Source of the DNA: Ichthyophis bannanicus | Taxonomy: Eukaryota > Chordata > Amphibia > Gymnophiona > Ichthyophiidae | Reading direction: 5' to 3' | Length of the DNA: 64,000 bases | Assembly: GCA_033557465.1 (NCBI GenBank) | Contig: CM066036.1 | Location: 719,957,828-720,021,827, forward strand | Notes under the pieces: generated by a model | The model's input: only the letters and a program-made list of their open reading frames with translations | Told to the model about the DNA's origin: nothing | Databases searched by the model: none | Shown: piece by piece, positions 1-10,910 of the stretch | How the letters are laid out: each line of letters starts with the position of its first letter | Position numbering within the stretch: the stretch's first letter is position 1 | Made by a program: the position numbers and the translations under genes

Positions 1-456
1 AGAGATAGCTTCCCATAAGCTATCTAATGTTACTGGCATCGGTTTTACCACACTCCCAGGAAGCCGAGATGCCACAATACGGGGGGAGCTACTTCCACCA
101 AGCTCAACCCCCGAAGAGCTGCCGGAGGGAGACGCTCCTACTCGGCCTCCTACGGCTCCAACAGCTGACCAATCTTTCGCAAGGGAGCCCTCAGCCATCA
201 CAGCAGATTCACACACCGGTGAAACCTCACTCGACTGCCGCCTCGTGAAAAGGCCTCCAGGCTGAACTGGGGACGCCTGAACAAGGCTCAAAGAAACCTC
301 TTCCACGCTGAGATCTGCCGGCACCAACGGCGAATCTCTCAAAGCCATACTGCCAGCAGGGGTACAAAATCCGGTAATAGGCATCTGAACAAGCTGGTCC
401 GCCAAAGAAGATGACCCCGAGGGCTTCTGGGCATGCTGTTTCCTTTTCCTCCCCAT
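1..456 (-). CDS. L1-like ORF1 protein, N-terminal part (partial)
   Basis: I translated this frame by hand: 152 codons from ATG at 456 (complement) to base 1 without a stop. It begins MGRKRKQHAQ, a basic stretch like the N-terminus of vertebrate L1 ORF1 RNA-binding proteins. A Ser/Gly/Pro-rich low-complexity region follows, and the visible part ends with TLDSLWEAIS, which resembles the start of the ORF1 coiled coil. In the family ORF1 binds L1 RNA as a trimer and acts as chaperone in retrotransposition. The RRM and C-terminal domain would lie left of the window, so integrity is unknown. The plus-strand frame at 27-248 is a shadow of this ORF. Confidence 0.6.
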   Translation of the reverse strand, partial: MGRKRKQHAQKPSGSSSLADQLVQMPITGFCTPAGSMALRDSPLVPADLSVEEVSLSLVQASPVQPGGLFTRRQSSEVSPVCESAVMAEGSLAKDWSAVGAVGGRVGASPSGSSSGVELGGSSSPRIVASRLPGSVVKPMPVTLDSLWEAIS

Positions 457-531
457 TAGAAAAGATTGTTCAGGTACCGGACCAGGACCCACACACTCAG
501 CGTCCTACTCCATCGCCATCTTGGATCCATG
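1..531 (-). mobile_element. L1-type LINE, 5' end, runs off left edge
   Basis: On the minus strand the element starts near 531 with a short leader (about 75 bases) that contains CAAGATGGCG (complement at 513-523), a motif typical of L1 5' ends. A long open frame follows from an ATG at 456 to the window edge. Most LINE copies lose their 5' end, so a preserved 5' terminus suggests a long copy continuing to the left. No target-site duplication can be judged because the other end is outside the window. Confidence 0.7.
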
Positions 532-1309
532 GCATTTATTTTTTTAAAAAATAGTTTTGAGCTGTTATAACATCTACATTATCATGTGCAAATCATCTAC
601 CATATCTTATTCTTGGCTTAATTGTATTTACATTCACTGCTATGAAAACACAAAGGAGATCGGAATTGAGATATCCAGATTGGGATGTACTAAATTATGT
701 CGGTATTTTAGAAACAGCTCTGCTAAACGGGGATCTGCTTCTACACTACATGGAAGAAAGAGCAAGGATGCATGTGGACTGACATTCACATTTACCGGGA
801 GGCGCCATTTTATACATTTAAATGTGAGAAAAATCAAAAGAATGAAACCCAGTAACTTACATGCGTGTGTATAACATTTTAGAACTTACACATGAAAATG
901 TTGGTACTTATACGCACATGTGAATCATTTGGCAAACTTTTGACATAGCTGTTACTAGCTAACTACAGAGGACACTATTTTGAACTTGTTTCATTTTAGA
1001 GAGGGGAATAAACTAGGGAGATTTGGGAGGATAACCCCTTTAATCCATCTTGTAAAGGGCTGACCAAAATGCACACTTTATAAAACATACACATGCCAGA
1101 GACTAAGTGTAAATCTGGATGTGGAGAATTCCGGGTTTACAAGTGGATTATCTTTATGAAATGGTGAAACATGTAGATTTTTGACCCACCAGAGCGACAC
1201 CCAATCACACCTCTCATAAAATCCACATACAAAGAACATCCACATGTGACCTGGACCCTTTTCTTTTTCTTCTCTCTGTGGGTCTCACCCTGGCTGCTCA
1301 TGGACCACA
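532..1309. other. no gene recognised
   Basis: AT-rich sequence. Short open frames at 557-874 (+) and 640-837 (-) overlap each other and show no domain. I see no repeat structure I can name. Confidence 0.5.
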
Positions 1310-1975
1310 ATAGTGGTTTCTACAAAGGAAATTCAAAGCCCTAAGGAACCAGATCACCTCACCCATCAGCAAACTCATTCAAAGCCGGCCGTTCAACAGG
1401 ATCAGGAGATCTAATCAAGCAAACACTCTAGAGATCCCCAACATTCTAACTAAGTGCAAAAAGGCTACCGCCAATAGAGCCTTCTCCCTATTTGCACCCA
1501 TGACCTGGAATGCCCTCCCTACTGAGCTCCGTTCCATCCCAGACCTATTGTCATTTAGAAAAGCCCTCAAACAACACCTTTTCCTCATTCATTACCCAGA
1601 ATCCAATCACAGAAACATCCACCCATCCTCACATCCTACACCCTACTCCACCCCACCCAAAATCCAACACCATAAAGAAAATGACTAGCTCTACCACTAT
1701 ATCCCCTCTCTTATTTATTATTGGTACTGATCACACATCTTATTGATTAAACCTCTTATAAATATGTTGAAACCAAGCTATATTATATGTATAATTTCTC
1801 ACCATACTCCATGAATAATTACTCTGTAATTAGTTACCCCTGTTACCTCTAGGTTATCTCGTCCTTGTTCAATGTAAAAACTCAATTGTCGTGTGACATT
1901 GCGGTATGTTTTTTGTTCAATTGTAAACCGCACTGATTTTAATAGCGCGGTATATAAGAGAAGTAAATAAATAAA
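1310..1975 (+). mobile_element. L2/Daphne-type LINE, 3' end
   Basis: The frame at 1500-1688 encodes MTWNALPTELRSIP followed by FRKALKQHLF. This is the C-terminal signature of L2/Daphne/Jockey-group ORF2 proteins, just after the reverse transcriptase. The 3' untranslated part ends with a GTAAACCGCACTGAT...GCGGTATATAAG block (about 1921-1958) and an AAAT-repeat tail. The copy is 5'-truncated. The same tail block ends the tRNA SINEs at 10628-10910 and 17990-18283. Confidence 0.75.
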
Positions 1976-2003
1976 TTAAATAAATAAATAAATAAATAAA
2001 TAA
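1963..2003 (+). repeat. (AAAT)n microsatellite, LINE tail
   Basis: About ten near-perfect AAAT units directly follow the GCGGTATATAAG terminus of the preceding LINE, so this is its 3' tail. Confidence 0.9.
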
Positions 2004-2455
2004 CCCATGGTTGGAGATTGCTGAAGGAGTGTGGAGTAAAGACAAAGCAAGCTAGGGGCTAACTCAGAACTGAACACCTTGTAAAATTCCAAAGAAAATC
2101 CATAAAGACCTGAAGTCTTACCAGCAGGTATCTGCTTGATAGCCTGAAAAATTTTAACCAGTTGGATTTCTTTATCTAACACTTCTTTCTTTTCAAATGA
2201 TACGATGGGATGAGTCAAATGACTCACCAGTCGATCAAACTCTCCCTATACTCCTACTGTGCCAGAGGAATAAAGTTGCTCATAAAATTCATGGAACTGT
2301 TCTAAAATTGTCGAGTCCTTCTTTAGTAAGGAATTGTTCTCCCCTAATAAACCAACACGAGAATCGGATTTCCAGGATTTCAAGGACTTTTCCAATAACT
2401 GCCCCACCTTATTATTTTTGGAAAAATATCAACTTTGCTGAGAAAATAATCTGAA
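2004..2455 (-). mobile_element. L1-type LINE ORF2 fragment
   Basis: The minus-strand translation shows an endonuclease-to-RT linker (ILEQFHEFYEQLYSSG), then a frame at 1976-2227 with IPAGKTSGLYGFSLEFYK, the N-terminal RT signature of L1 (consensus G-K-x-P-G-x-D-G). It has stops and covers only a small part of ORF2. It is cut on the left by the AAAT tail and on the right by a plus-strand L2/Daphne piece. Confidence 0.65.
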
Positions 2456-3165
2456 CTCAAAGTTGAACGCAAATGGAGACACACCCATGAGGAACAAGTC
2501 ATAAATAGCTACTAACACATCCTACAATCTTATTGGATTGAAACTAATAAGGCAAAAAGAGAGTGTCATTCAAAATTAATTATGAAATCACTAAATAAAC
2601 CTAGGGAACTGTATGATATTGTTAAGTTTTTAATAAAAGTGAATATCTAAGTGGTGACTCAAGCTATTCCTGGACCACAGGCCCTTACTATCCACTCCCA
2701 TCTGAACTCCTTAATTCACAACTTGGTACACTTAAAAAAACACAATCAAACCTCCACTGGCAAACCACTGCAACACTTCATCCCAGTTTCCCCTGAGAAT
2801 CTAGAAACATTATCCTCTGGCTCAACACTACATCATCTTCATTAGATCCCTGCCCAGTAAATTGGTTCAAAATCGCAAGTCCTAAACCTATGTAATATGA
2901 TACATATCTCTTTCTCTCAAGGATATATACCTTCCAGGCTAAAGACTGCATCTATTCGCCCAATACCTAAGGATCCCAAGCTGGATCTAACTGATCCAAG
3001 TCCATTGGGGCCAATCTTGTCAAAAATAATATAAAAAGTGGTCCAACTGCAATTGTAGGACCACATCAACTCAAATTCACCACTTCTCTAACAACATCAT
3101 GGCTTCTGACCTGGCCATGGAGTAGAAACCTTATTAAATTTGCTATTTGCTCTTTTTTGTTTTTC
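2456..3165 (+). mobile_element. L2/Daphne-type LINE, linker to RT (decayed)
   Basis: Reading across frames, the plus strand gives KAKRECHSKLI (linker), SLDPCPVNWF (RT entry), SRLKTASIRPIPKDP and HGF*PGHGVETLL, in the order of an L2/Daphne ORF2. Several stops and frameshifts make it a fossil. Its right neighbour is CR1, starting abruptly near 3166. Confidence 0.6.
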
Positions 3166-4590
3166 GATGCCAGAGTGGTGCCAGAAGACTGGAGAGAGGC
3201 ACATGTCCCTTTACACAAAAGTGGAAGTAAGGATGTGGTTTAAAACTACAGGCCAGTTGGTTTAACCTCCATGGTGAGTAAATTATTGGAAGCACTGCTG
3301 AAAGAGAACATAGTGATGTTTCTTGAGTCCAACAGATTACTGAATCTGAGGCAGAATAGCTTCACCAGAGGCAAGTCTTGTCAGACAAATCTGATTGATT
3401 TCTTTGACTGGATGACGAAGAGGATAGACAGAGGGAGAGCCCTAGATGTGGTGTATTTAGATTTTAGTAAAGCCTTTGACACCGTTCATCACAGGCGACT
3501 TATAAACAAACTGAGCACCTTAGGGATGGACTCTAAAGTTACTGCTTGGGTTAGAAATTGGTTGAGTGGGAGGCGACAAAGGGTACAGCTAAATGGAGCT
3601 CACTCTGAGGAGAAAGAGGTTACCAGTGGTGTGCCCCAGGGATCTATCCTTGGTCCGATTCTTTTTGTTAGTGATATAGCGAAAGGGCTGTCGGGTAAGG
3701 TTTGCCTCTTTATGGATGATACCAAAATCTGCAATAGAGTAGATACCCAGGAAGGTGTAGATAACGTGAGGAGAGATCTAGCTAATCTTGAAGAATGGTC
3801 TAGAATTTGGCAGCTGAGGTTTATTGTTAAAAAATACAAGGTCATGAATTTGGGCTGCAGCAATCCAAGGGAGCGATATAGTATAGGGGTGAAGTGCTTC
3901 TGTCCACAGAAGAAGAATGGGACCTAGGGGTGATTGTGTCTGATGATCTTAAAATAGCTAAACAGGTAGAAAAGGCGACGGTGAAAGCTAGAAGGATGCT
4001 TGGGTGCATAGGGAGAGGAAGGTGGAAGAGAGGAGGTTTAATGCCTCTGTATAGATCTTTGGTGCAACCTCATTTGGAGTATTGTGTGCAGTTCTGGAGA
4101 CCACACCTTCAAAAGGATAAAAATAGATTGGAGTCGGTACAGAGGGTGGCTATTAAAATGGTTAGTGATCTTTGTTATAAAGCATATGAGGACAAACTTA
4201 AGGATCTTAATATGTATACTTTAGAGGAAAGGCGGGATAGAGGTGATATGATTGAGACGTTTAAATACCTCCATGGCATAAATGCACAGGAGGGAAGTCT
4301 CTTTTGATTTAAAACAAGCTCTGTTGCGAGGGGACATAGGATGAAGGTGATAGGGGGTAGACTCAAGAGTAATATGCAGAAATATTTCTTTATGGAAAGA
4401 GTGGTAGATGCAGGGAATATTCTCCCAGTGGAGGTCGTAGAGACGAGGACAGTATCTGAATTCAAAGAAAGCATGGGACAAACACAGAGGATCTCTGAAA
4501 GGAAAAAGGGGACTGTTGTAGTGGTTGATGTGGAAGGGCAGACTAGATAGGCCATGTGGTGTTTTTCTGCTGTCATGTTTCTATGTTTCT
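3166..4590 (+). mobile_element. CR1 LINE, 5'-truncated (RT and 3' end)
   Basis: Frames at 3271-3927 and 3894-4307 encode the CR1 reverse transcriptase: NLIDFFDW, DVVYLDFSKAFDTV, GVPQGSILGP and the catalytic box F-M-D-D, where related copies have F-A-D-D. The C-terminal region ([15 protein letters not shown]) and the CR1 3' sequence ending ATGTTTCTATGTTTCT at about 4590 follow. Stops and frameshifts make it inactive, and the endonuclease is missing. It is closely similar to the 3' half of the CR1 at 11073-17737, including the sequence downstream of the 3' end. Confidence 0.85.
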
Positions 4591-4830
4591 TCTGATCCTA
4601 TCCCCACCCATCTCCTTAATGCCACCTCCTCCTCTGTCATCCCTTCCATCTCACATATTATTAACCTCTTGCTCTCCACTGCTACTGTTCCTGCAGCCTT
4701 CAAGCATGCTGTGGTCACACCTCTCCCCCAGTAACCTTCCTTTGACCCTAGTTGTTCTTATAATTATCGACCCATCTCCCTTCTTCCCTTCATTTCCAAA
4801 CTTCTTGAATGTGCACACAGCTGAGCTGCT
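4591..4830 (+). mobile_element. L2/Daphne-type LINE, RT fragment flanking CR1
   Basis: The frame at 4525-4734 reads through the end of CR1 into SSDPIPTHLL and STATVPAAFKHAVVTPL, then in another frame NYRPISLL-type residues. These are N-terminal RT motifs of L2/Daphne. The same fragment follows the CR1 at 17738, so the CR1-L2 junction is shared by both copies. Confidence 0.7.
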
Positions 4831-5224
4831 TGGGTTTTGACAGGAGAGTTTGACACTTTGTCCCGGGACCCATGGTGACTTGCTTGCGCTGTCCAGAGAG
4901 GCGCAGGGGAGATCGGTGATGCCCGAGGTTTTTAGGAATCCTAACAGGATGACTTCTAAACATAATTCAAAAAATGCTTTTGAAGTGTTCTGATGTGTTT
5001 TGTGTGAATTTTTCTTTATAAAACTGATATAAACTGGGTATGTTTTGGAAATTTTTACAGCTCCCTGTTATAAATTATCCCCGACATGTACAGAGCAAGA
5101 ACAAAGGTGAAAATGAAGTATAACAATATTTTCTTAATACAATGCATAATTTAAAATTTTAAAATGAACAACAAACCATAAATATGTTTCCAACTTACAA
5201 AACTGCATTATGCTTTGCACCTTA
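4831..5224. other. no gene recognised
   Basis: It sits between an L2/Daphne RT fragment and an L2-type 3' end, and could hold decayed sequence of the same LINE. I recognise no coding motif. Confidence 0.4.
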
Positions 5225-5345
5225 TCGAGTTACATTATTCCTAATCATGTTCCATGTACAGTTTTGTTAGTTCACTATAAACTACCTTGGCTTTGAGATT
5301 AGGCGGTATATAAACATCCTAAATAAAACAAATAAATGAATAAAA
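5225..5345 (+). repeat. L2-type LINE 3' end
   Basis: It contains ATAAACTACCTTGGCTTTGA...GGCGGTATATAAAC and an AATAAA/AAATGA-rich tail, the usual arrangement of L2-group 3' termini. It is probably the 3' end of the LINE whose RT fragment is at 4591-4830. Confidence 0.55.
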
Positions 5346-6701
5346 GTATCTCTGTGGAGATTTCCACTTACAATAGGCATGTGCAAAGGCAAAAAAAGGT
5401 GCATGTTTAGTATGAGTACTACTGCTTTTACGCACGTGCAAATTGAATGTGTGTGTGTGCATTAATTCATAGGTATAGACTCACCCATACAATTTCCAAA
5501 TACACATTTAATTTTTAGGAGCCCAAATGAGCCTGAAAAGCACATACCTATAGAATATTTGTCTGTTTGGTAAAGGCTAACCTTATTATTGCGCTCTCAC
5601 TATCATCATATTATATACCAAGTAAATAAAAACAAGAAGAAAAGGAAACCTATTTGGTTTTCTAAAGAAGTGGCAAAAACATAACTTTCACAAAATTCAG
5701 AGGTTTGCAAACAGAGGAACACCAAAAAGAATACAGGATACAGCTAAAAGAGACAAAAAGAGAAATAAGGATAGCAAAATCAAAGACAGAAGAAAAGATG
5801 GCTAAAGATCTAAAGCGTGGTAATAAGACTTTTTTCAGGTATATTCAGGAGAAGAGGAAGATCAGAGATGAAACTGCAAGACTCAAGCACTGAGAACGGA
5901 CTCGTGGAAAGTGACGTTGAAAAAGCGAAAATGCTAAACACATACTTCTGTTTTTACTAAAGAAAATCCTAGAGAAGGACCACCTATGACTGATAAATAT
6001 ACAAATAGATCATTCACAGAAGATGATATGTTTGAACAGCTTGCAAAACTGAAAGTGGATAAAGCCATGGGACTGGATGAGATACACCCCAGAATACTGA
6101 AAGAGCTCAGAGAGGTTCTTGCATGGTCTTTAAAGGATGTTTTTAATAGATCCTTGGAGACAGGAGAAGTTCCACAGCACTAGAAAAGGGTCAAAAGTGA
6201 TAATAGGGAAGAAGTGGCAAACTACAGGTTAGTAAGCCTTACCTCACTGGCAGGAAAAGTAATTGAGGCACTCCTGAAAGAGGACTTTCTCGAAACCAAA
6301 AGGTTGCATGATCCGAGGCAACATGGTTTACCAAAGGATGATCTTGCCAAACAAATCTGAGTTCTTTGACTGGGTGACTAGAGAACTAGATCAAAGGCAT
6401 ACAATGGATTTGATCTACCTAGATTTCAGCAAAGCCTTTGATACTGTTCCTCATAGGAGGCTCATCAATAAACTGACCAGCCTGTGGATGCATCCCAAGG
6501 TGGTGAACTGGATCAGAAATTGGTTGACTGACAGATGACAGAAGGTGATGGTAAATGAAACTCACTCAGATGAAAGGAAGGTGATTAGTGGCGTATCCCA
6601 GGGATTGGTCCTGGGGCCAGATCAATGTATTTGAGAGTGATATTGCTGAAGGATTGAATAGAAAAGTTTGTCTTTTTACAGATGACATGAAAATTTGCAA
6701 C

Positions 6702-7115
6702 AGAGTAAACATAGATCGATTATTTATGCCATCAAAATATAGAAAGACTAGGGGACATGCAATGAAGCTACAGTGTAACCTATTTAAGACTAATAAAAGA
6801 AAATATTTTTTCACTCAACGAGTAATCAAACTCTGGAATTCATTACCTGAGGATGCAGTAAAAGCTGTTAATGTAGCTGGGTTTAAAAAAGGATTGGACA
6901 GGTTCCTGGAGGAAAGGTCCATAAACCATTATTAAAGGGAACCCAGGAAATCTACTGCTTGCCCCATTACAAGCATTATGGAACCTGTGTCTTTTGGAAA
7001 ATTGCTAGGTACTTGTACCTAGACTGGCTATTGTTGGCAACAGGATACTGGGCTTGATGGTCCTTGGTCTGACTCAATATGGCATATCTTATGTTCTTAT
7101 TTTCTTATTAGAGTA
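6702..7115 (+). mobile_element. CR1 3' fragment (ATGTTCTT-tail subfamily) inserted in older CR1
   Basis: The insert (6708-7109) encodes the CR1 C-terminus (EYRKTRGHAMKLQ, NKRKYFFTQRVIKLWN) and the 3' end GGCATATCTTATGTTCTTAT. It is flanked by AGAGTA at 6702-6707 and 7110-7115, and the host CR1 resumes in the right place after it. It belongs to the same subfamily as the copies at 24186, 39418 and 63228. Confidence 0.85.
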
Positions 7116-8054
7116 GACTCTTCTGAAGTAGTGGATAACATGAGTAAAGATCAGCAAAAGATATATGTGAAGAAATGCAGTGTCACGTACTTGGGATGGA
7201 GAAATCCAAGGGAATTGTATGAGATGGGGGCAATAGTTTGGTGTGCACAGACCAGGAGAAGGACCTCAGAGTACTTGTTTCTGAGAATCTCAAAATGGTG
7301 AATCTCAAAAGTGTGACAAGGCCATGGCCAAAGCCAGAAGGATGTTGGGTTACATACAGAGAGGAATTAATAGTAGAAAGGAGGAGGAACTAATGCCACT
7401 GTACAAGTCGCTGGTGAGGCCTCACTTGCATATTGTGTTCAACTTTGGAGACCATATCTCACAAAGGACGTAAAAAGACTGTTAACGGTTCAGAGGAAGG
7501 TGACCAAAATGATTTGGAGCCTGCACCAGAAGACGTATGAAAAGAGATTCTAAGACCTAAATATGTAAACTCTGGACAGGACAGGAGGACAGGAGGGACA
7601 GGGGAGATATGATACCTCCCTTTAAATACTTAAAGAGTATTAATGAACAAACCTTTTCAAAGATGGGGAAGCTGTAATACTAGAGGGCATAACATGAAGC
7701 TGCAAGGGGAAAAATTGAAAGGCAACATCAGGAAATACTTTTTCACAGAAAGGATGGTGGATGCTTGGAATGTCCTCTTGATGGAAGTGGTGGGGGTAAA
7801 TGCAGTGACAGAATTCAAAATGGCATGGGACAGACAAAATAGATCCCTTTATAGAAACAGAATAAAATAAAAATAAACTTAACTGTCTCTGATATCTCAA
7901 CAGTAGAGGTGACCTGCACGGAGCAGTGGGTACACCCCTAAACAAAGGCATGGGAAGGGGTGACCTGCACAGAGCGGCAGGTCCACCTACACTTGCCACC
8001 TTGCTGGGCAGGCTAAATGGACCATGCTGGTCTTGATCTGCCATCATATACTAT

Positions 8055-8169
8055 GGGGTATTTTTACTAATCGGCGGTAGCGGCTTCCGTGTGATAAAGC
8101 TGCTACCCCATGGGTCCGCAGCTCCATTATCACATAGAAGCCGCTACCGCCAATTAGTAAACATACCCC
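8055..8169. mobile_element. 115-bp miniature inverted-repeat element, Harbinger-like ends
   Basis: It starts GGGGTATTTTTACTAA and ends TTAGTAAACATACCCC. The two halves pair over roughly 44 bases (GGCGGTAGCGGCTTC on both sides). TAT flanks both sides (8052-8054, 8170-8172), and removing the element with one TAT restores the expected CR1 3' end (CTATGTAACTATG). Its outer 16 bases match the ends of the 4.1-kb unit at 50288-54390 with one difference on the left. A 3-base duplication fits PIF/Harbinger, although TAT is not the usual TWA. Confidence 0.8.
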
Positions 8170-8195
8170 TATGTAACTATGGTACTATCAGAAAT

Positions 8196-8599
8196 TTAGA
8201 CTTGAATCCAATGCATTACCACGACCGAACTGTTACCAGGGTAATTTTAAGTCAGGTTGCCTAGCTGAGGAGGCTATGCAGACACCTATTGTGGGCCTGT
8301 CTTATAAAGATATATAGGTGTCTATATCTTTATAAAATACTAGGATTAAACTGTCAGTAATTTCAGCTAAATTGAAGCCACGGATATTTAGCTCACTTCA
8401 GTCTCTTTTTTGGCAGCTTGAATCCCTAGCAATAGAACCGTCAGAGCACCACTAGGGATCACAGGTGCTATTTTGAATACAAACTGCCAATGGGGCAGAA
8501 GTGACAGGATCGCTTCTGCTCCCCGCTAGATAACAGGGGCTCCTTTTAAGGGAATTTGAAGGGGTAGGAGAATTCAGAGGAATCATGGAACTTGTTGAA
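8196..8599. repeat. unclassified; left member of a diverged repeat pair
   Basis: Part of this stretch (about 8435-8560, around ATTTTGAATACAAACTGCC and CTTCTGCTCCCC) recurs in diverged form and the same orientation at about 9185-9310. The unknown repeat at 8600-9140 lies between them. No coding sequence was seen. Confidence 0.35.
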
Positions 8600-9140
8600 G
8601 GATGGCAGGGGCTCCATAGGGTTGTGGGTTTTGAGTAGCTGCACGTATAGATGACTTGTGCGGGAAGCTCGGTTTGTGGGAGGGAGGGAGTGGGCCGGTG
8701 GTGGGCAGGAACGTGACCCTGGACATATAGGGTTGATTCAGAGGTTGGCCCTGTACGTCGGGGTTAGCCAGGTAGATGTGGGACTTATTCCACCTTGGAC
8801 AAGAGGTGAGGGGTGCAAGGGGTTCTCTGAAGTCCAACCCTGACCATGGAAGGCTGGATCAGGAGATAGGCTGTGGGGAAAGGAGTTTCTTTTTTGCAGT
8901 CGGGGATCATGGCTCCATTCAGGAGCCTGGCTGAGTTAGCCAGGTATGTGGCTGGGCATGCTGCTGATCAGAATCGGGGCCCAGCCTGCACGTCCAGAGT
9001 GGTAGACCTGATTCTGATCCTGCGGGCATGTCTAGCCCCCGTGATATCAGAATTGGGTGCTACCACTGCATGCCACGATTCTGCCCAGCCATACAAGGGC
9101 AGGATGTGCAAAATGGAATTGGCTTCCACATAAATATCCT
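8600..9140. repeat. unknown palindrome-cored repeat family, copy 1 (diverged)
   Basis: It shares the motifs GCCCTGTACGTC, ATTCCACCTTGGA, TGGCTCCATTCAGGAG, CTGATCCTG and AAATGGAATTGGC with the segments at 23165, 41945 and 55365. No protein is encoded. Boundaries are approximate. Confidence 0.55.
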
Positions 9141-9429
9141 AACCAAATAGATCCCAGTCCTTGGACCTCCCAACATGCCCCCAGTTCATATCAGGGGTCG
9201 AACTACCATTTTGAACCCCAAACTCTGACTGGACAGGAACAACTGCGGATCACTCCTGCTCCCCAGTGGACACCAAAGACCTCTTTTAAAGGCCATCATG
9301 ATCTTGGGGTTTGGGAGTTCTGCACAGTGTGACATTATTTTTTTAAATGTTTGGAAGGTTGGGAATGGGGTGTGTCAATAAAAGCTGTCTGGATAAGAGA
9401 ACAGACAAGGGGGGGGGGATTAAAAAAAC

Positions 9430-9840
9430 AAATCTCAAAGATATAGATAATGCTACTACTACTACTACTCATGAGCATTTGTATAGCACTACAAGACATA
9501 TGCAGCACTGCACAGACATGTAAGAGACAGTCACTGCTCATCAGAGCTTACAATCTATTCAAGACAGACAACACAGTAGGTGTAGACATGGGATACATCT
9601 AGGGGGAATGGTAAAGAAACACGATCAGGTGAGTCAAGATCTGAAAGCGACCACCAAGAGGTGAGTTGTTAGTCTAGATTTGAAAAGGGCCAGAGAAGAC
9701 GCCTGAAGTACAGACACCTGATGTTCCAGGAATAAGGAGCAGCAAGATGGAAGGAGTGAAGTCTGGAGTTAGCAGTAGAAGAGAAGGGCGCAGATAGAAG
9801 TGATTTGCTAGAAGAGCGGAGTTGACAATAATGGGACTCG
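9430..9840 (-). repeat. interspersed repeat with (TAC)n/(GTA)n end
   Basis: It starts with TAC repeats (about 9452-9470), followed by GAGCATTTGTATAGCACTACAAGACATATGCAGCACTGCACA and a longer non-coding body. Read on the minus strand it ends in a trinucleotide tail, as a LINE or SINE 3' end would. I cannot name the family. A run of nine G lies at about 9410. Confidence 0.45.
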
Positions 9841-10627
9841 CATTAAATAAAATATGTTAAAGCATTTCAATATATGCTATGCATGTTAACACAAGAGGAT
9901 GTCTGCTAAAGTACGAATGACTTTTGCAGCTAACGCCAAGTGTTAGCTGCAGAAGTCCTGCGGTTTCTTCAGAGGGTGTTCCTAGCATTTGCCCTGCAGA
10001 TACCATGGAGAAAACACAGTGCTCACAGGGCGGTAGCTTTGCGGATGCGGCTAATGCCATCCAGTGAGGTAACAATAGCTGAAACCCCAATGTCTATAAA
10101 CTGGGTGGCTACCATACGCTGTTGACACCCATGGTAACAGCACAGAAGAGGAACGCTCACTATCTATCCATCCATCCATACAAGCACTGCACAAAAATGC
10201 AGCTATTGCCTGTGTAGCTTCATCTCTTGCCCTATATAAGAGAGTAAGCTACAGAAAACACTAGGTGGCAGTGTGCAGAGTTGAAAATTCTCCGTTTCTA
10301 CATGGAAGCAAACTATAAGGTTTCCTTACTCTAGAATTGTTTCTGCCTTGATTATGCAATCCTTTTCAACATTAATCTTAGTGATTTAATGAATAACATA
10401 TGGTACACTGCTAATCATGCACTCTATCAAGAGAGAATTTCTGCATCTTTCCTTCTTTATATTTCTTTATGTACGCTGACATCCAAGTTTTTTTTTTAAT
10501 TTTCTGATGTCCCTGAAGATCTGAAATATGAATGACATTTTCCCAAAGTTTAACACATTGTACTTTCTTATTTGTTGATTTTATAAAGCATCATTTTCAT
10601 ATCCTGTCCTTCTTACTGAACATCATA
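9841..10627. other. no gene recognised
   Basis: Overlapping short frames at 9857-10090 (-) and 9940-10125 (+) show no domain. A small ATCC repeat lies near 10165-10180. The rest is AT-rich. Confidence 0.45.
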
Positions 10628-10910
10628 TTTTATTTACATTCTCTTATATACCACACTATTCTGCATCAGTGCAGTTTACATTGAACAAACTGAAATTACA
10701 CTGAACAGGGCATTATAACTTGGAGATAACTATTTTACAGGGAACATGGGCTATGGAGGGTTAAGTGGCTTGCCCAAGACCACAAGGAGCACCTGTGGGA
10801 CTAGAAACCCCAGTCCTTCCGGCCCAAGGTTGCTGTCCTCTAGTGGGACTTGAACCCCCGACCTTCTGGACTGAAGTACCTTGCCCCAACCACTAGGCCA
10901 CTCCTCCACT
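10628..10910 (-). mobile_element. tRNA-derived SINE with L2/Daphne-type tail, copy A
   Basis: On the minus strand the head has a pol III A box (TGGCCTAGTGG, complement at 10890-10900) and a B box (GGTTCAAGTCC, complement at 10846-10856). A conserved body and a tail GTAAACTGCACTGATGCAGA...GGTATATAAGAGAATGTAAAT follow. The tail matches the 3' end of the LINE at 1310-1975, so that LINE group probably supplies the reverse transcriptase. Copy B is at 17990-18283. Confidence 0.85.

Larger units (their letters stand above)
5641..8195 (+). mobile_element. CR1 LINE, decayed, host of two later insertions
   Basis: Visible parts in order: linker (5705-5893, KEYRIQLKETKREIRIAKSK), RT entry (5986-6183, KLKVDKAMGLDEIHPRIL), RT core (6308-6538, MDLIYLDFSKAFDTV), a box read as F-T-D-D near 6675-6690, then after an interruption the C-terminal region (7116-7870) and a 3' end at about 8020-8190 (CTGCCATCATATACTAT then GTAACTATGG). 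It is broken by a CR1 at 6708-7109 and a miniature element at 8055-8169, plus many stops. It is an old copy. Confidence 0.8.
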
